A DNA stretch of 45,627 nt from Solirubrobacterales bacterium (lineage in GTDB: Bacteria; Actinomycetota; Thermoleophilia; Solirubrobacterales; Solirubrobacteraceae), in the NCBI GenBank assembly GCA_003244205.1, contig QHBW01000100.1, positions 1 through 45,627 of the forward strand. The letters run 5' to 3'. Under the pieces are notes generated by a model. The model was not told where the DNA came from and ran no database searches. It was given only the letters and a program-made list of their open reading frames with translations. The translations under genes were made by a program, and so were the position numbers. Positions 35,728 to 45,077 of this stretch are shown here, one piece after another. Every line of letters starts with the position of its first letter. Position 1 is the stretch's first letter.

Positions 35728-36488
35728 GACGTGGAGTAAGCCCTCCTCTTGGGTGTCCAGAAGCGACGGCGAGACGTTGACGCGCCGGCAGCGAGCCGCA
35801 GTCCCTTTGGGGTAACCGCCCGTTGCAGGGCGGCGAAGATGACCTCGGTGAGCAGGGCGAGCACGGCCACCATGATCGAGGCGCCGAGCTGGCCGGCGCT
35901 GCCGTACACCGAGGAGTTGATGATCGGGTCACCGAGCGTGACGACGCCGATCAACGGGCCGATCGTCGCGGTGGCGACGACGTTCACCGCCGAGGTGCGC
36001 ACGCCACCGAAGATCAGCGGGAGCGCGATCGGCAGCTCGGCGGATCGCACGATCTCCCACCCCGTCATCCCCTGGCCGCGCGCGGCATCGACGATCTCGC
36101 GATCGACCTGGCGCACGCCCACGTACGTGTTGGTGAGGATCGGCGGGATCGCGAGCAGGATCAGCGCAAAGCTCGCGTTCGTGAAGCCCGTTCCCAGGTA
36201 GGCGACAAAGAAGGCAAGCAGCGCGAAGCTGGGCACCGCGCGCCCGACGTTGGAGACGCTGACGGCGACCAGCTGTCCGCGTCCGAGGTGGCCGAGCCAC
36301 AACCCGAGCGGGATCGCCAGCGCGCAGGCGACGCCGAGCGAGACGGCGGAGAGCTCGACGTGCCGGGCCAGCATCGGCAGCAGATGTGACCCGCCGATCC
36401 TCACCCCGCCCGTGACGGAATCACGAGAATGAAAAATGAAGTTGATCGCGTCGTTGAACTGCGAGAGCAGCGCGAGCGGGCCGATCAT
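35724..36488 (-). CDS. Osmoprotectant ABC importer, permease 2
   Basis: A 254-residue inner-membrane permease of the OpuC/ProW type; ATG 36488 (MIGPLALLSQFNDAINFIF) is the start because it overlaps the upstream permease stop by 4 bases (ATGA). It has about five to six helices and the coupling EAA-type loop EIVDAARGQGMTGWEIVRSAELPIALP (the region contacting the ATPase). The C-terminal tail is basic (TSRRRFWTPKRRAYSTS). Paired with permease 1 for heterodimeric function. Confidence 0.92.
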   Translation of the reverse strand: MIGPLALLSQFNDAINFIFHSRDSVTGGVRIGGSHLLPMLARHVELSAVSLGVACALAIPLGLWLGHLGRGQLVAVSVSNVGRAVPSFALLAFFVAYLGTGFTNASFALILLAIPPILTNTYVGVRQVDREIVDAARGQGMTGWEIVRSAELPIALPLIFGGVRTSAVNVVATATIGPLIGVVTLGDPIINSSVYGSAGQLGASIMVAVLALLTEVIFAALQRAVTPKGLRLAAGASTSRRRFWTPKRRAYSTS

Positions 36489-37213
36489 GCCGTTGGCACC
36501 GCCCGTGTCCACGGCGTGACCGCCCGCTGGAGCGCGAGCAGCACGATGTCGAGCACTACCGCCAGCGCGACGCACAGTCCGCCCGCCACGACGACGTTTG
36601 ACTTGAACACGGGGTCGGCGTTGATCTGGGCGCCGAGTCCGCCCGCGCCCGCGAAGAAGGCGAGCGTGGCGAGCCCGACGGTGGTGGTCGTGGCCACCCT
36701 CACCCCCGCGATGATCTCCGGTAGGGCGAGCGGCAGCTCGACCTTCCACAGCAGCTGACGGTCGCTGAGCCCGAGCCCGCGGCCGGCGTCGCGGGTCTCA
36801 GGGGCCACGCCGGCGAGCCCGGTGGTCACATTGCGAAAGATGATCAGCAGCGTATAGCTGACGAGCGCGACGATCGCTGTCAGCGATCCCCGCCCCGTGA
36901 TCGGCTGCAGCACGAAGAAGAACGACAGGCTCGGAATCGTGTAGAGCACCCCTGTCACCCCGGTGACCGGCCCGGCGAGCCAGCGGCGGCGGTGTGCCAG
37001 GAGCGCGAGCGCGAACGCGATCCCGAAGCCGATCGCGACCGAGACGACAGTGAGGACGACGTGTTGGAGCAGCGGCGTCTCGTAGCGGCTGAAGTTGTGG
37101 GCGATCCAATTCGGGCAGAACCCGTTCGCCGCCTCACACGTCGTCCCGCTGCGCTGGTGAATCAGGACCGTGGCGAGCGGGAGCCCGCCTCCAAACCCGA
37201 TCGGCCCGGTCAC
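36485..37213 (-). CDS. Osmoprotectant ABC importer, permease 1
   Basis: A 242-residue permease with an early extracytoplasmic loop (GTTCEAANGFCPNWIAHNFSRY) containing two Cys, then helices such as LQHVVLTVVSVAIGFGIAFA and VLYTIPSLSFFFVLQPITGR. The EAA loop is APETRDAGRGLGLSDRQLLW followed by KVELPLALPEI. Both the GTG start (37213) and stop overlap neighbours by 4 bases. It is a sister of the next permease. Confidence 0.92.
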   Translation of the reverse strand: MTGPIGFGGGLPLATVLIHQRSGTTCEAANGFCPNWIAHNFSRYETPLLQHVVLTVVSVAIGFGIAFALALLAHRRRWLAGPVTGVTGVLYTIPSLSFFFVLQPITGRGSLTAIVALVSYTLLIIFRNVTTGLAGVAPETRDAGRGLGLSDRQLLWKVELPLALPEIIAGVRVATTTTVGLATLAFFAGAGGLGAQINADPVFKSNVVVAGGLCVALAVVLDIVLLALQRAVTPWTRAVPTA

Positions 37214-38415
37214 GAGAGCGCTGGTGTGTCGGTGACACGATCGGCCGGGTCGGCCTGGATCGCGTCGCTGGAGGCGAGGAAGTGCGAGATCAGCTCGAGC
37301 GACAGCACGCCGACGACGTGTCCGCGCTGATCGACCACAGGGCCGTACTGCGTATCGCGCTCGAGCAGCTCCGCCAGCGCGTCGCGCAGCACGGAGTCGC
37401 GGTCGAGCACGGGCTCGGCCGCGGTGTCGACCGGCAGCTCGACGCGTCCCTTGACGAGGTCGTCCTCTGAGAGCCAGCCGAGCGGGCGACCGTCCTCGGA
37501 GACGAGCAGCGGATAGGGCAGATCCGACGTGCGCACCTGCTCACGCGCCTGGGCGGTCGAGTCGCCCTCGCGTACGAGCGGCGCGCGCCAAAGTTGGACG
37601 TCTCGCACGCGCAGCAACGCGAGGCGCTTGAGCGCGCGGTCCGCGCCGACGAAGTCCTCGACGAAGTCGTCGGCGGGTGCCATCAGCAGCTCGGCCGGCG
37701 TGGCGTACTGGGCGAGCACGCCGCCCTTGCGCAGGACGGCGATGCGGTCGCCCATCTTGATCGCCTCGTCGATGTCATGGGTGACGAAGACGATCGTCTT
37801 GCGCAGCTCGGACTGCAGCCGAAGGAACTCGTTCTGCAGGCGCTCGCGCGTGATCGGGTCGATCGCACCGAAGGGCTCGTCCATCAGCATCAGAGGCGGA
37901 TCCGCCGCGAGCGCCCGCGCCACGCCGACGCGCTGGCGCTGGCCCCCCGAGAGCTGGGCGGGGTAGCGGTCGGCCATCTCGGCGGGGAGCGAGACGAGGT
38001 CGAGCAGCTCGCGCACGCGCGCGGCGGTGCGTTCCTTCTTCCAGTCGAGCAGACGGGGGACGGTCGCGATGTTCTGCGCGATCGTGCGGTGTGGAAAGAG
38101 CCCGATCTGCTGGATCACATACCCGATCCGCTTGCGCAGCTCGGCGGGTCGCAGCTCGGTGACGCTGCGCCCGGCGAGCAGGATGTCGCCGCTCGTGATC
38201 GAGATCATCCGGTTGACGAGACGCATGGCCGTCGTCTTGCCGCACCCCGACGGGCCCACGAGCACGCAGATGTCGCCCGCCGGGACCTCGAGCGAGAGCT
38301 CGGCGATCGCGTCCTCGTCAGCGCCCGGGTAGCGCTTGGTGACCGAGCGCAGCTCGAGCGTGGCAGCCTCGTGCGCGCTCGCAGCCTCGCCGGTCTGGGT
38401 TGTCGTGCGGTTCAT
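37210..38415 (-). CDS. Osmoprotectant ABC importer, ATPase with CBS domains
   Basis: A 401-residue ATPase of the ProV/OpuCA family that powers compatible-solute uptake. Walker A GPSGCGKTT (54-62), Q loop (VIQQIGLFPHRT), signature LSGGQRQRVGVARAL, Walker B LMLMDEPFGA and the switch His (VTHDIDEA) are present. After about residue 280 it continues as a tandem CBS pair (PYPLLVSEDGRPLGWLSEDD and QYGPVVDQRGHVVGVLSLEL), the ionic-strength/c-di-AMP sensing module of this family. First gene of the four-gene importer operon. Confidence 0.94.
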   Translation of the reverse strand: MNRTTTQTGEAASAHEAATLELRSVTKRYPGADEDAIAELSLEVPAGDICVLVGPSGCGKTTAMRLVNRMISITSGDILLAGRSVTELRPAELRKRIGYVIQQIGLFPHRTIAQNIATVPRLLDWKKERTAARVRELLDLVSLPAEMADRYPAQLSGGQRQRVGVARALAADPPLMLMDEPFGAIDPITRERLQNEFLRLQSELRKTIVFVTHDIDEAIKMGDRIAVLRKGGVLAQYATPAELLMAPADDFVEDFVGADRALKRLALLRVRDVQLWRAPLVREGDSTAQAREQVRTSDLPYPLLVSEDGRPLGWLSEDDLVKGRVELPVDTAAEPVLDRDSVLRDALAELLERDTQYGPVVDQRGHVVGVLSLELISHFLASSDAIQADPADRVTDTPALS

Positions 38416-38526
38416 GGCGCCGGACCCGGACGGGCTTCCCTACCCGGCCAGCGGCGAAGGTTAACGCTTGGGGGCCAGATGCCTTACTCCCTGCTTATCG
38501 CCGCCGCGGTACCGTCAGGGCGCAAG

Positions 38527-39180
38527 ATGAGGGTCCTGATCGCCGAGGACGAGCCACGCGTGGCCGACGCCATCGCACGCGGACTGCGTCGCGAGGGCAT
38601 GGCGGTGGATGTGGCGCGAGACGGCGCCAGCGCTCTGCTGAAAGCGCGCGTCATCCCCTACGACGTCGTCGTGCTCGACCGCGACCTTCCCGAGGTCCAC
38701 GGCGACGAGGTCTGCCGCACCCTCACCAGCGAGCGACCCGACACACGTGTGATCATGCTGACAGCGTCGAACGGTCTCGTCGAGGTCGTCGACGGGCTCT
38801 CGCTCGGCGCCGACGACTACATGGTCAAGCCGTTCGCCTTCGCCGAGCTGGTCGCACGGCTGCGCGCGCTCGAGCGTCGTGCCAACCCAGCGCGGCCCGT
38901 GCAGCTCGTCCACGGCGAGCTGACCGTGGACCCCGGCCGCCATGAGGCCACGCGAGCGGAGCGGACCCTGTCGCTCACGCCGAAGGAGTTCGGGGTGCTC
39001 GAGATCCTCGTCGCCGCCCGGGGCGCGGTGGTCACGAGCGAGCAGCTGCTCGAGCGCGTCTGGGACGAGAACGCCGACCCCTTCACCAACGCCGTGCGCG
39101 TGACGATGATGACGCTGCGGCGCAAGCTCGGTCCGCCGCCGACCATTCACACGGTCGTCGGCGTGGGGTACCGGCTGTGA
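38527..39180 (+). CDS. OmpR/PhoB-family response regulator
   Basis: A 217-residue regulator starting at ATG 38527 (MRVLIAEDEPRVADAIARGL). The receiver has the acidic pair Glu7/Asp8, phospho-acceptor Asp51 (VVVLDRDLPEVHGDE), the Thr/Ser site (MLTASNG) and the Lys in DYMVKPF. The C-terminal winged helix has SLTPKEFGVLEILVAARGAV and TNAVRVTMMTLRRKLG ending in GVGYRL. The frame is open upstream but that part is the shadow of the ATPase gene. It overlaps the kinase start by 4 bases. Confidence 0.93.
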   Translation: MRVLIAEDEPRVADAIARGLRREGMAVDVARDGASALLKARVIPYDVVVLDRDLPEVHGDEVCRTLTSERPDTRVIMLTASNGLVEVVDGLSLGADDYMVKPFAFAELVARLRALERRANPARPVQLVHGELTVDPGRHEATRAERTLSLTPKEFGVLEILVAARGAVVTSEQLLERVWDENADPFTNAVRVTMMTLRRKLGPPPTIHTVVGVGYRL

Positions 39181-40532
39181 GCCGGCTGCTTCCCCGGCCG
39201 ACCGTGCGGCTGAAGCTGACGTTGGTCTACGCGGGCCTGTTCCTTGTCGCCGGGACCCTGCTGCTCGGCGTCAGCTACGCCCTCGTCAAGCGCAACGTCT
39301 CTGCCGACCCCCGTGGCGGACGCCCGTACTTCCGTCCTGGCAGCAACGGGAAGCTGACCGTGGTCCTGGGCGGGGGAGCGCACGGCGAGGGCGCGACGAC
39401 TGTGCTGCTTCCGAAGAGCGTCACGAGGGCCCCGCCCGGCGGCGTGGCCCCACCCCTCCCGGGCACGCTTGCCGGTCCCGGCCCACGGAGCGCCGGCCTC
39501 CCGCCTGGAGCCTCCCGGGCGCAGATCCAGGCGGTCGAGCAGATTCGCCGGGCCGTGCGCAGGCAGCTCGTCAGCGACGCGCTGCACCGGCTCGTCATCC
39601 AGTACCTGATCGCCCTCGTGGCACTCTTCCTCGCTGCCCTGGGCCTGGGATGGGTGGTGGCCGGGAGAGTGCTCAAGCCGCTCAAGCGCATCACCGCGAC
39701 AGCCAAGCGCGTGTCGGGCCAGACGCTGCACGAGCGCATCGGCCTTGAGGGCCCAGCGGACGAGCTCAAGGAGCTCGCCGACACCTTCGATGGCATGCTG
39801 GGACGTCTCGACCAGGCGTTTGAGAGCCAGCGGCGCTTCGTCGCCAATGCCTCGCACGAGCTGCGCACGCCGCTGACGGTGATGCGCACCGAGGTCGAGG
39901 TCACGCTCGCCGATCCCGACGCCAGCACCGCTGAGCTGCGCGCGATGGCCACCACCGTGCGCGAGGCGATCGAGCGCAGCGACCAGCTGGTGGAGGGCCT
40001 GCTCACGCTCGCAAGCAGCGACTCCGGAGACGTCGGCGAGGAGCCAGCCGACCTGGCGGCGCTCGCCGACGCCACGCTGGAGGACCATCGCGAAGCCCTC
40101 GAGCTGGCCGGAATCGAGGCGCGGGCGACGCTCGACCACGCGCCGGTCAACGGCGACCCACGGCTGCTCGAGCGCTTGGTCTGGAACCTCGTCGAGAACG
40201 GCATCCGCCACAACGGCGGCGACTGGCTCGCGGTCACGACCGCCCGGGAGGGAGGCGACGCCATCCTCGTGGTCAGCAATGCAGGCCGCGTGATCGCACC
40301 TGAGACGGCCGCCACCCTGGTGGCGCCGTTCCGCCGCGCCACCGACCGCACCGGGGCGGGATTCGGCCTAGGTCTCTCGATCGTGTGCGCGGTCGCGGAC
40401 GCGCACGGCGGCGAGACCCGCGTGCACGCCCGGCCCGAGGGAGGACTGCGCGTCGAGGTGCGCCTACCCGCCGGTCGCGACGCTGCCGGCACGTCGCCGG
40501 CGCACACAGCCGCGCTCGCCGCGCCCGGCTAG
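39177..40532 (+). CDS. Sensor histidine kinase
   Basis: A 451-residue membrane kinase. Two hydrophobic segments (LKLTLVYAGLFLVAGTLLLG and YLIALVALFLAALGLGWVVA) flank a ~110-residue extracytoplasmic domain rich in Gly/Pro. A HAMP-like linker follows, then the H box FVANASHELRTPL (His227), N box NLVENGIRHN, the G2 motif GFGLGLSIVCAV, while G1 is weak (VVSNAGRVIAP; D and G changed relative to DNGPG). The kinase pairs with the response regulator directly upstream (4-base overlap). Signal unknown. Confidence 0.92.
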   Translation: MSRLLPRPTVRLKLTLVYAGLFLVAGTLLLGVSYALVKRNVSADPRGGRPYFRPGSNGKLTVVLGGGAHGEGATTVLLPKSVTRAPPGGVAPPLPGTLAGPGPRSAGLPPGASRAQIQAVEQIRRAVRRQLVSDALHRLVIQYLIALVALFLAALGLGWVVAGRVLKPLKRITATAKRVSGQTLHERIGLEGPADELKELADTFDGMLGRLDQAFESQRRFVANASHELRTPLTVMRTEVEVTLADPDASTAELRAMATTVREAIERSDQLVEGLLTLASSDSGDVGEEPADLAALADATLEDHREALELAGIEARATLDHAPVNGDPRLLERLVWNLVENGIRHNGGDWLAVTTAREGGDAILVVSNAGRVIAPETAATLVAPFRRATDRTGAGFGLGLSIVCAVADAHGGETRVHARPEGGLRVEVRLPAGRDAAGTSPAHTAALAAPG

Positions 40533-40576
40533 AGGGCGCGCGGCCGGGTCCGGAGCGGCGGCGTAGCCTTCTGCGC

Positions 40577-42355
40577 GTGATCTGTCGCGCTGACTGCACG
40601 CGGCGGCGCAGCTACAGGCCGCCGGCGGCCGTCGCCGTGGCGGTGGCGCTGGTGGCGATCCTTGCGCTGTCGACGCAGAGCCTGGCGCGCGCAGCGCCCC
40701 AGGCCCCGGGAGCGCAACCCTACGGGCTGGTCGGCTTCAGCGCCAACGGCTTGCCCGGGTCGAGCATCGCGGAGCGCACCGCTAACTACCAGCGCCTCTA
40801 TGACGCGGGCGTGCGCGCGATCCGCATCGATCTGCCGTGGATCGAGATCCAGCCACCTGGCCAAGGCGGACGCTTCGACTTCTCCCAGACCGACAGGGAG
40901 ATCAGCGCCATTCGCGCCGCGGGGCTCAAGCTGATCGGGATCCTCGACTACGGCAATCCCGACTACTCCGCCCTCGGGCACGTCGTCGCGCTCTCCCCGC
41001 TGGGCGGTGGGATCCCGCCCTTCGGGGTGGGCAGCGCCCAGTACTTCCCCCCTGACCGTCCCGCCGACTTCGCCCGCTACGCGCGCGCCACCGCCCAGCA
41101 CTACGCCAACGACGCGATCGCGTGGGAGGTCTGGAACGAGGAGAACGAGGGCTATCGCTTCTGGGAACCCCACGAGGATCCTGCCGCCTACGCCCGCTTG
41201 CTCTGCGCCACCTATTCACAGGTCAGGGCCGTCAGCCCGGGGGTGCCGGTGCTCTTCGGCGGGGTCTTCTTCCCCGGCGTCGCGGGGCTGCCCGGGCTCT
41301 CGGGCCCGCAGTTCGTCGCTCGGGCCTACGCAGCACAACCAGGCCTGCGCGACTGCTACGACGCGCTCGCCTACCACCCCTACGCCTATCCGTTCACTTC
41401 ACCCGAGCTCGACGTCCAACTGCGTGGGTCGGTCCTCTCGGCGGCCGATCAGATGCGCAACGTGCTGCGCGCCAACCACGACCAGGCCAAGCCGCTGTGG
41501 ATCACGGAGGTGGGCTGGCCCACCCAGCTCGGCTACGGAGTCAGCGAGACCAAGCAGGCCCAGTACGTGGCCCGGATGGAGGCGGCCACCTTCAGCCAGG
41601 GGATCGCGGTGTTGAACTGGTACACCTATGGCGACGGCAGCGATCCCACCGGGCCGATCAATCAGGAGGACCGCTTCGGCTTCTTTGCGCCTGACAACTC
41701 GCCCAAGCCGGCCTTCCGGGCGCTCTCGACATTTGCCAAGGTCTTCGCGGGCACGCACTTCGTCGCCGACCACTCCCGTCAGTTGGGGCTGCCAACGGGC
41801 TCGATCGACCTCGGTGGCCGCGCCTTTGCCCTCGAGTATCAGCGTCCGGGAGCGAGCATCACGGCGCTGTGGCTGGCGAGCGAGTCGTTGCTCGAGGGTC
41901 AGGGGCCGCTCGCGAACGGGGGCACGTTTACCCCGTCACGCCTCGTTGTGCGCTTGCCGGTCTCCTCGCCCTCGGTCACGCTGATCGACTACCTGGGGTC
42001 CAGCCGGATGGTGGCTGCGCAAGAGGGGACGATCACTGTGACGATCAGCGACTCGCCTCAGTATCTGGCCGATTCCGCTTCGCCTGTACTGCGGGCGCCG
42101 CGCCGCGCCTGCCCTGGCCGCGCGGTGACGGTGCGGTTGCCACGCCGATGGGGTCGCGCGGTGCTCGTGCGGGAAGTGCGCGCCGGGCGGCGGCTCCTCC
42201 GTTTTCACCGCATTCGCGGCAACAGCGTTCGGGTGAGCTTGCTCGGGCTGCGGGGCGAAACGGTGCGGCTGCGAGTGATCGCGCGGATCGGTCGCGGCCG
42301 GCGCTCCAGGACGACGATCCTGCGGCGCAGCTACCGGCTCTGCCACGGGCGCTGA
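40577..42355 (+). CDS. Secreted glycoside hydrolase, clan A (GH5/GH39-like)
   Basis: About 592 residues from GTG 40577. A signal-like helix (AAVAVAVALVAILALSTQSL) precedes a TIM barrel with ALRIDLPWIEIQPPGQG-type start, the acid/base Glu188 in AWEVWNEENEG, and the nucleophile Glu311 in LWITEVGWPT. WNE and ITE/GWP together place it in clan GH-A, closest in pattern to GH5/GH39. The C-terminal ~130 residues form a beta-rich domain, then a basic Arg-rich tail (RRACPGRAVTVRLPRRWGRA) of unknown purpose. Substrate undetermined. It follows the two-component genes and may be under their control (inference). Confidence 0.85.
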   Translation: MICRADCTRRRSYRPPAAVAVAVALVAILALSTQSLARAAPQAPGAQPYGLVGFSANGLPGSSIAERTANYQRLYDAGVRAIRIDLPWIEIQPPGQGGRFDFSQTDREISAIRAAGLKLIGILDYGNPDYSALGHVVALSPLGGGIPPFGVGSAQYFPPDRPADFARYARATAQHYANDAIAWEVWNEENEGYRFWEPHEDPAAYARLLCATYSQVRAVSPGVPVLFGGVFFPGVAGLPGLSGPQFVARAYAAQPGLRDCYDALAYHPYAYPFTSPELDVQLRGSVLSAADQMRNVLRANHDQAKPLWITEVGWPTQLGYGVSETKQAQYVARMEAATFSQGIAVLNWYTYGDGSDPTGPINQEDRFGFFAPDNSPKPAFRALSTFAKVFAGTHFVADHSRQLGLPTGSIDLGGRAFALEYQRPGASITALWLASESLLEGQGPLANGGTFTPSRLVVRLPVSSPSVTLIDYLGSSRMVAAQEGTITVTISDSPQYLADSASPVLRAPRRACPGRAVTVRLPRRWGRAVLVREVRAGRRLLRFHRIRGNSVRVSLLGLRGETVRLRVIARIGRGRRSRTTILRRSYRLCHGR

Positions 42356-42408
42356 GCGCGAGACCTCACGCCGATTCCCTAGCTGGTCGTCCCCATTTGC
42401 AATCCTGC

Positions 42409-42450
42409 ACGGTCGGGACGCGCCTCACCTCGAGCCTGCGTCCCAACCGT
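42409..42450. promoter_or_regulatory. Inverted repeat in the leader of the DHA2 exporter gene
   Basis: ACGGTCGGGACGC (42409-42421) and GCGTCCCAACCGT (42438-42450) are inverted 13-mers with one mismatch and a 16-base spacer, directly before ATG 42455. It could be an operator or a leader hairpin that would hide the start region; no regulator gene is adjacent. Confidence 0.4.
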
Positions 42451-42454
42451 CCAC

Positions 42455-43918
42455 ATGACCGTGCTCGAGAATCCCCGCGCGAAGTCCCTGGCGCTCGCCC
42501 TGCTGGCGATGACCCAGTTCATCATCGTCATCGACGCGTCGATCGTCAATGTCGCCCTGCCCTCGATCGGTCGCGCGCTGAACTTCTCGCGCGCCGACCT
42601 CTCGTGGGTGGTCAACGCCTACACGCTGACGTTTGGTGGCTTCCTGCTGCTCGGTGGCCGGCTCGCCGATCTGCTCGGTCGGCGGCGGATGTTCATCGGT
42701 GGGCTGATCCTCTTCTCGATCGCCTCGCTGGTCGGCGGCTTCGCCCAGTCGGAGGGATGGCTGATCGTCGCCCGCGCCGTCCAGGGGTTGGGCGCCGCGA
42801 TCGTCTCCCCAGCGGCGCTCTCGATCATCACCACGACGTTCTCGGAGGGCTCCGAGCGCAACCGTGCGCTCGGCGTCTGGGGTGCCGTCGCCGGCGCGGG
42901 CGGCGCCGCCGGGGTGCTCCTCGGCGGCGTGCTGACGAGCGGCCTCGGGTGGGAGTGGGTGCTCTTCGTCAACGTCCCGATCGGCGCCGCCTGCGCGCTG
43001 CTGGCGCCACGCCTGCTTCTCGAGAGTAGCTCCGATGATGCCTTGCGATCGTTTGACATCCCCGGAGCCGTGACTGTGACCGCCGGGCTGGCACTGCTCG
43101 TCTACGCCCTCGTGGACGCGGTCAACGTGGGCTGGGGATCGACGGCGACGATCGTCAAGATCGCTGCGGCGGCCGCCCTGCTGGTGGCGTTCCTCGTGAT
43201 CGAGCTGCGTGGTCGCCACCCCCTGATGCCCTTCTCGATCTTCCGCCTGCGGACGCTGCGCGGCGCCAACATCGTCGGGCTGCTGATCGGCATGTCGCTG
43301 TTCTCGATGTTCTTCTTCATCTCTCTCTACCTCCAGAACGTGCTGCACGACTCGGCGCTGAAGGCGGGGCTCTCCTACCTGCCGCTGGCGATCGTGATCA
43401 TCCTCAGCGCCGGCGCCGCGTCCGTGCTCGTGACACGCGTCGGCTTCAAGCCGACGTTGATCTTCGGGCTGCTGCTCGTGGCGGGCGGGCTCTTCTGGTT
43501 CTCCCGCGTGAAGGCGCCGGGGGGCTCATTCGTCGCTGACGTCCTCGGGCCCTCGATGGTCGCGGGAGCGGGCTTGGGATTCTCCTTCGTGCCGGTGACG
43601 ATCGCGGCGGTCACCGGCACCGAGCCGCGTGAGGCGGGGCTGGCGTCGGGGCTGATCAACACGGCCCAGCAGGTCGGCGGCGCGCTCGGGCTCGCGATCC
43701 TCGCGACGATTGCCAACAGTCACACCCAGAGCCTCTTCCGTGCGGGTGAGCACAGCTCCACGATCGCGTTGACGAAGGGGTTCCAACGAGCGTTCCTGGT
43801 CGGAAGCGGGTTCGCGCTGGCGGGTGCGATCCTCGCCGCGCTGCTGATCTCATCGCGGGACACCAGCACGCACGCCGAAGCCGCGCGGCGGGGCGAGGTG
43901 GCGCCGATGGTGGTCTAG
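42455..43918 (+). CDS. MFS exporter, DHA2 (EmrB/QacA-like) family
   Basis: A 487-residue exporter with about 14 helices, the DHA2 hallmark. It has FIIVIDASIVNVALPSIGRAL (the D/N motif in helix 1), the loop 2-3 motif GGRLADLLGRRRMFI, the motif C region GAVAGAGGAAGVLLGGVL in helix 5, and WEWVLFVNVPIGAACALL. Known members export drugs or dyes by proton antiport. The start ATG 42455 has no clear Shine-Dalgarno. No regulator is linked, in contrast to the MarR-MMPL pair. Confidence 0.92.
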   Translation: MTVLENPRAKSLALALLAMTQFIIVIDASIVNVALPSIGRALNFSRADLSWVVNAYTLTFGGFLLLGGRLADLLGRRRMFIGGLILFSIASLVGGFAQSEGWLIVARAVQGLGAAIVSPAALSIITTTFSEGSERNRALGVWGAVAGAGGAAGVLLGGVLTSGLGWEWVLFVNVPIGAACALLAPRLLLESSSDDALRSFDIPGAVTVTAGLALLVYALVDAVNVGWGSTATIVKIAAAAALLVAFLVIELRGRHPLMPFSIFRLRTLRGANIVGLLIGMSLFSMFFFISLYLQNVLHDSALKAGLSYLPLAIVIILSAGAASVLVTRVGFKPTLIFGLLLVAGGLFWFSRVKAPGGSFVADVLGPSMVAGAGLGFSFVPVTIAAVTGTEPREAGLASGLINTAQQVGGALGLAILATIANSHTQSLFRAGEHSSTIALTKGFQRAFLVGSGFALAGAILAALLISSRDTSTHAEAARRGEVAPMVV

Positions 43919-44046
43919 GGGCGCCGATATTTCTCGCCGCGTGGCCGGCAGCCGGATGGCGTCTGTGTCTTTTCAGCCGTGGAGGAGCACCAAACCAACC
44001 CGAACCTGGCCCTAGCAGTGGTCACCAGCGCTAGATCTCCAGGTGC

Positions 44047-45041
44047 GTGTCAGCTAACTCGGCTCTGGCCCCGGAAACCCAACGCGCATCCGTCGATCGG
44101 GCGGTTGGCCGGTTCGCCGCCGTCGATCGGACGGTTGCGCGGTTCGCCGGACCCCAGCATGGCGTCGTCACGCGTGGCCAGCTCACAGACGCCGGGCTGA
44201 GCGACGACGGGATTCGCCACCGCGCGAAGGTCGGACACCTGCACCGCCTCCACCGTGGCGTTTACGCCGTGGGCCACGTGCCGCCGTCGCCACTCGCACC
44301 GGCGATTGCCGCGGTCTTCGCATGCGGCCCCGGTGGGGTCCTGAGCCACAGCTCGGCCGCAACCCTCTGGGGGATTTCGCCACGATGGCGATCGCCGATC
44401 GAGGTCATTGCCCCCACCGTCCGCCGCCCGCAGGGCGTCTGGGTGCACCGTTCCTGCCAGCTCCTGCCGGTGTACGACACCACCGTCCATTTCGGCATCC
44501 CGGTGACGACGCCGGCGCGGACGTTGCTCGATCTCGCTAGCCGACTCGACGATGATGCCCTCGCGAGGGCCATCAACGACGCGCGCCTGTCGGGACACCT
44601 ACGACTCCCCCAGCTTGCGGACATGCTCGCGCGTTTCCCCCGGCGTCCGGGCACACCTCGGCTCCGCAGCTTGCTTGACGACGGTCGTGGTCCCACCCGA
44701 TCGGCGTTCGAGGACGCCTTCATCGCGTTCGCCCAGCGCCACGGGCTCCCCCGGCCCGAGGTGAACTGTGTGGTCGCAGGTCACGAGGTCGACGCGCTCT
44801 TCCGCGACCACGATCTCGCCGTTGAGCTGGATGGCTACCGCTACCACGACGGGCGCCGCGCCTTTGAGCGCGACCGCGATCGGGACGCCGACCTCCTGGC
44901 GGCCGGAATCGCGACTGTCCGGGTCACCTGGAGGCGGCTGGCGAGCACGCCCGAGCGGGAGGCCACACGGCTGCGAGCGATTCTTGCTCGTCAGCCTCGC
45001 AATCCCCCCCCCGCGTGCCTGCGCGCCGAGTTAGGGCCTAG
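44047..45041 (+). CDS. AbiEi-antitoxin-like domain fused to DUF559-type domain, 3' end disturbed
   Basis: An N-terminal winged-helix AbiEi-type region (GVVTRGQLTDAGLSDDGIRH, then GVYAVGHV) and a central domain (SHSSAATLWGI, PVTTPARTLLDLASRLDDDALARAINDARL) lead to a C-terminal DUF559 (VSR/PD-(D/E)xK-like) segment: ALFRDHDLAVELDGYRYHDG and TVRVTWRRLA. These hybrid proteins are common in actinobacteria; nuclease activity is unproven. The frame runs past 45004 through a C9 tract and reads on to 45183, overlapping the SnoaL-like gene with non-homologous residues. Removing or adding one C gives a stop near 45034 or 45041. The N-terminus has a 10-residue duplication. The start could be later than GTG 44047. 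Confidence 0.75.
44092..44151. repeat. 30-bp in-frame tandem duplication
   Basis: Two 30-bp units (44092-44121 and 44122-44151), each starting GTCGATCGG, differing at a few bases. They encode VDRAVGRFAA and VDRTVARFAG in the AbiEi/DUF559 protein. Confidence 0.85.
45004..45012. repeat. Nine-cytosine homopolymer inside the AbiEi/DUF559 gene
   Basis: A C9 run at which the open frame departs from family-like sequence; a one-base change in either direction gives a short natural stop. It can reflect slipped-strand phase variation, a mutation, or a sequencing/assembly error. Confidence 0.7.
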
Positions 45042-45077
45042 ATCGGTTCTCGCCCGCTCCATTATCGTTTCACCGTC

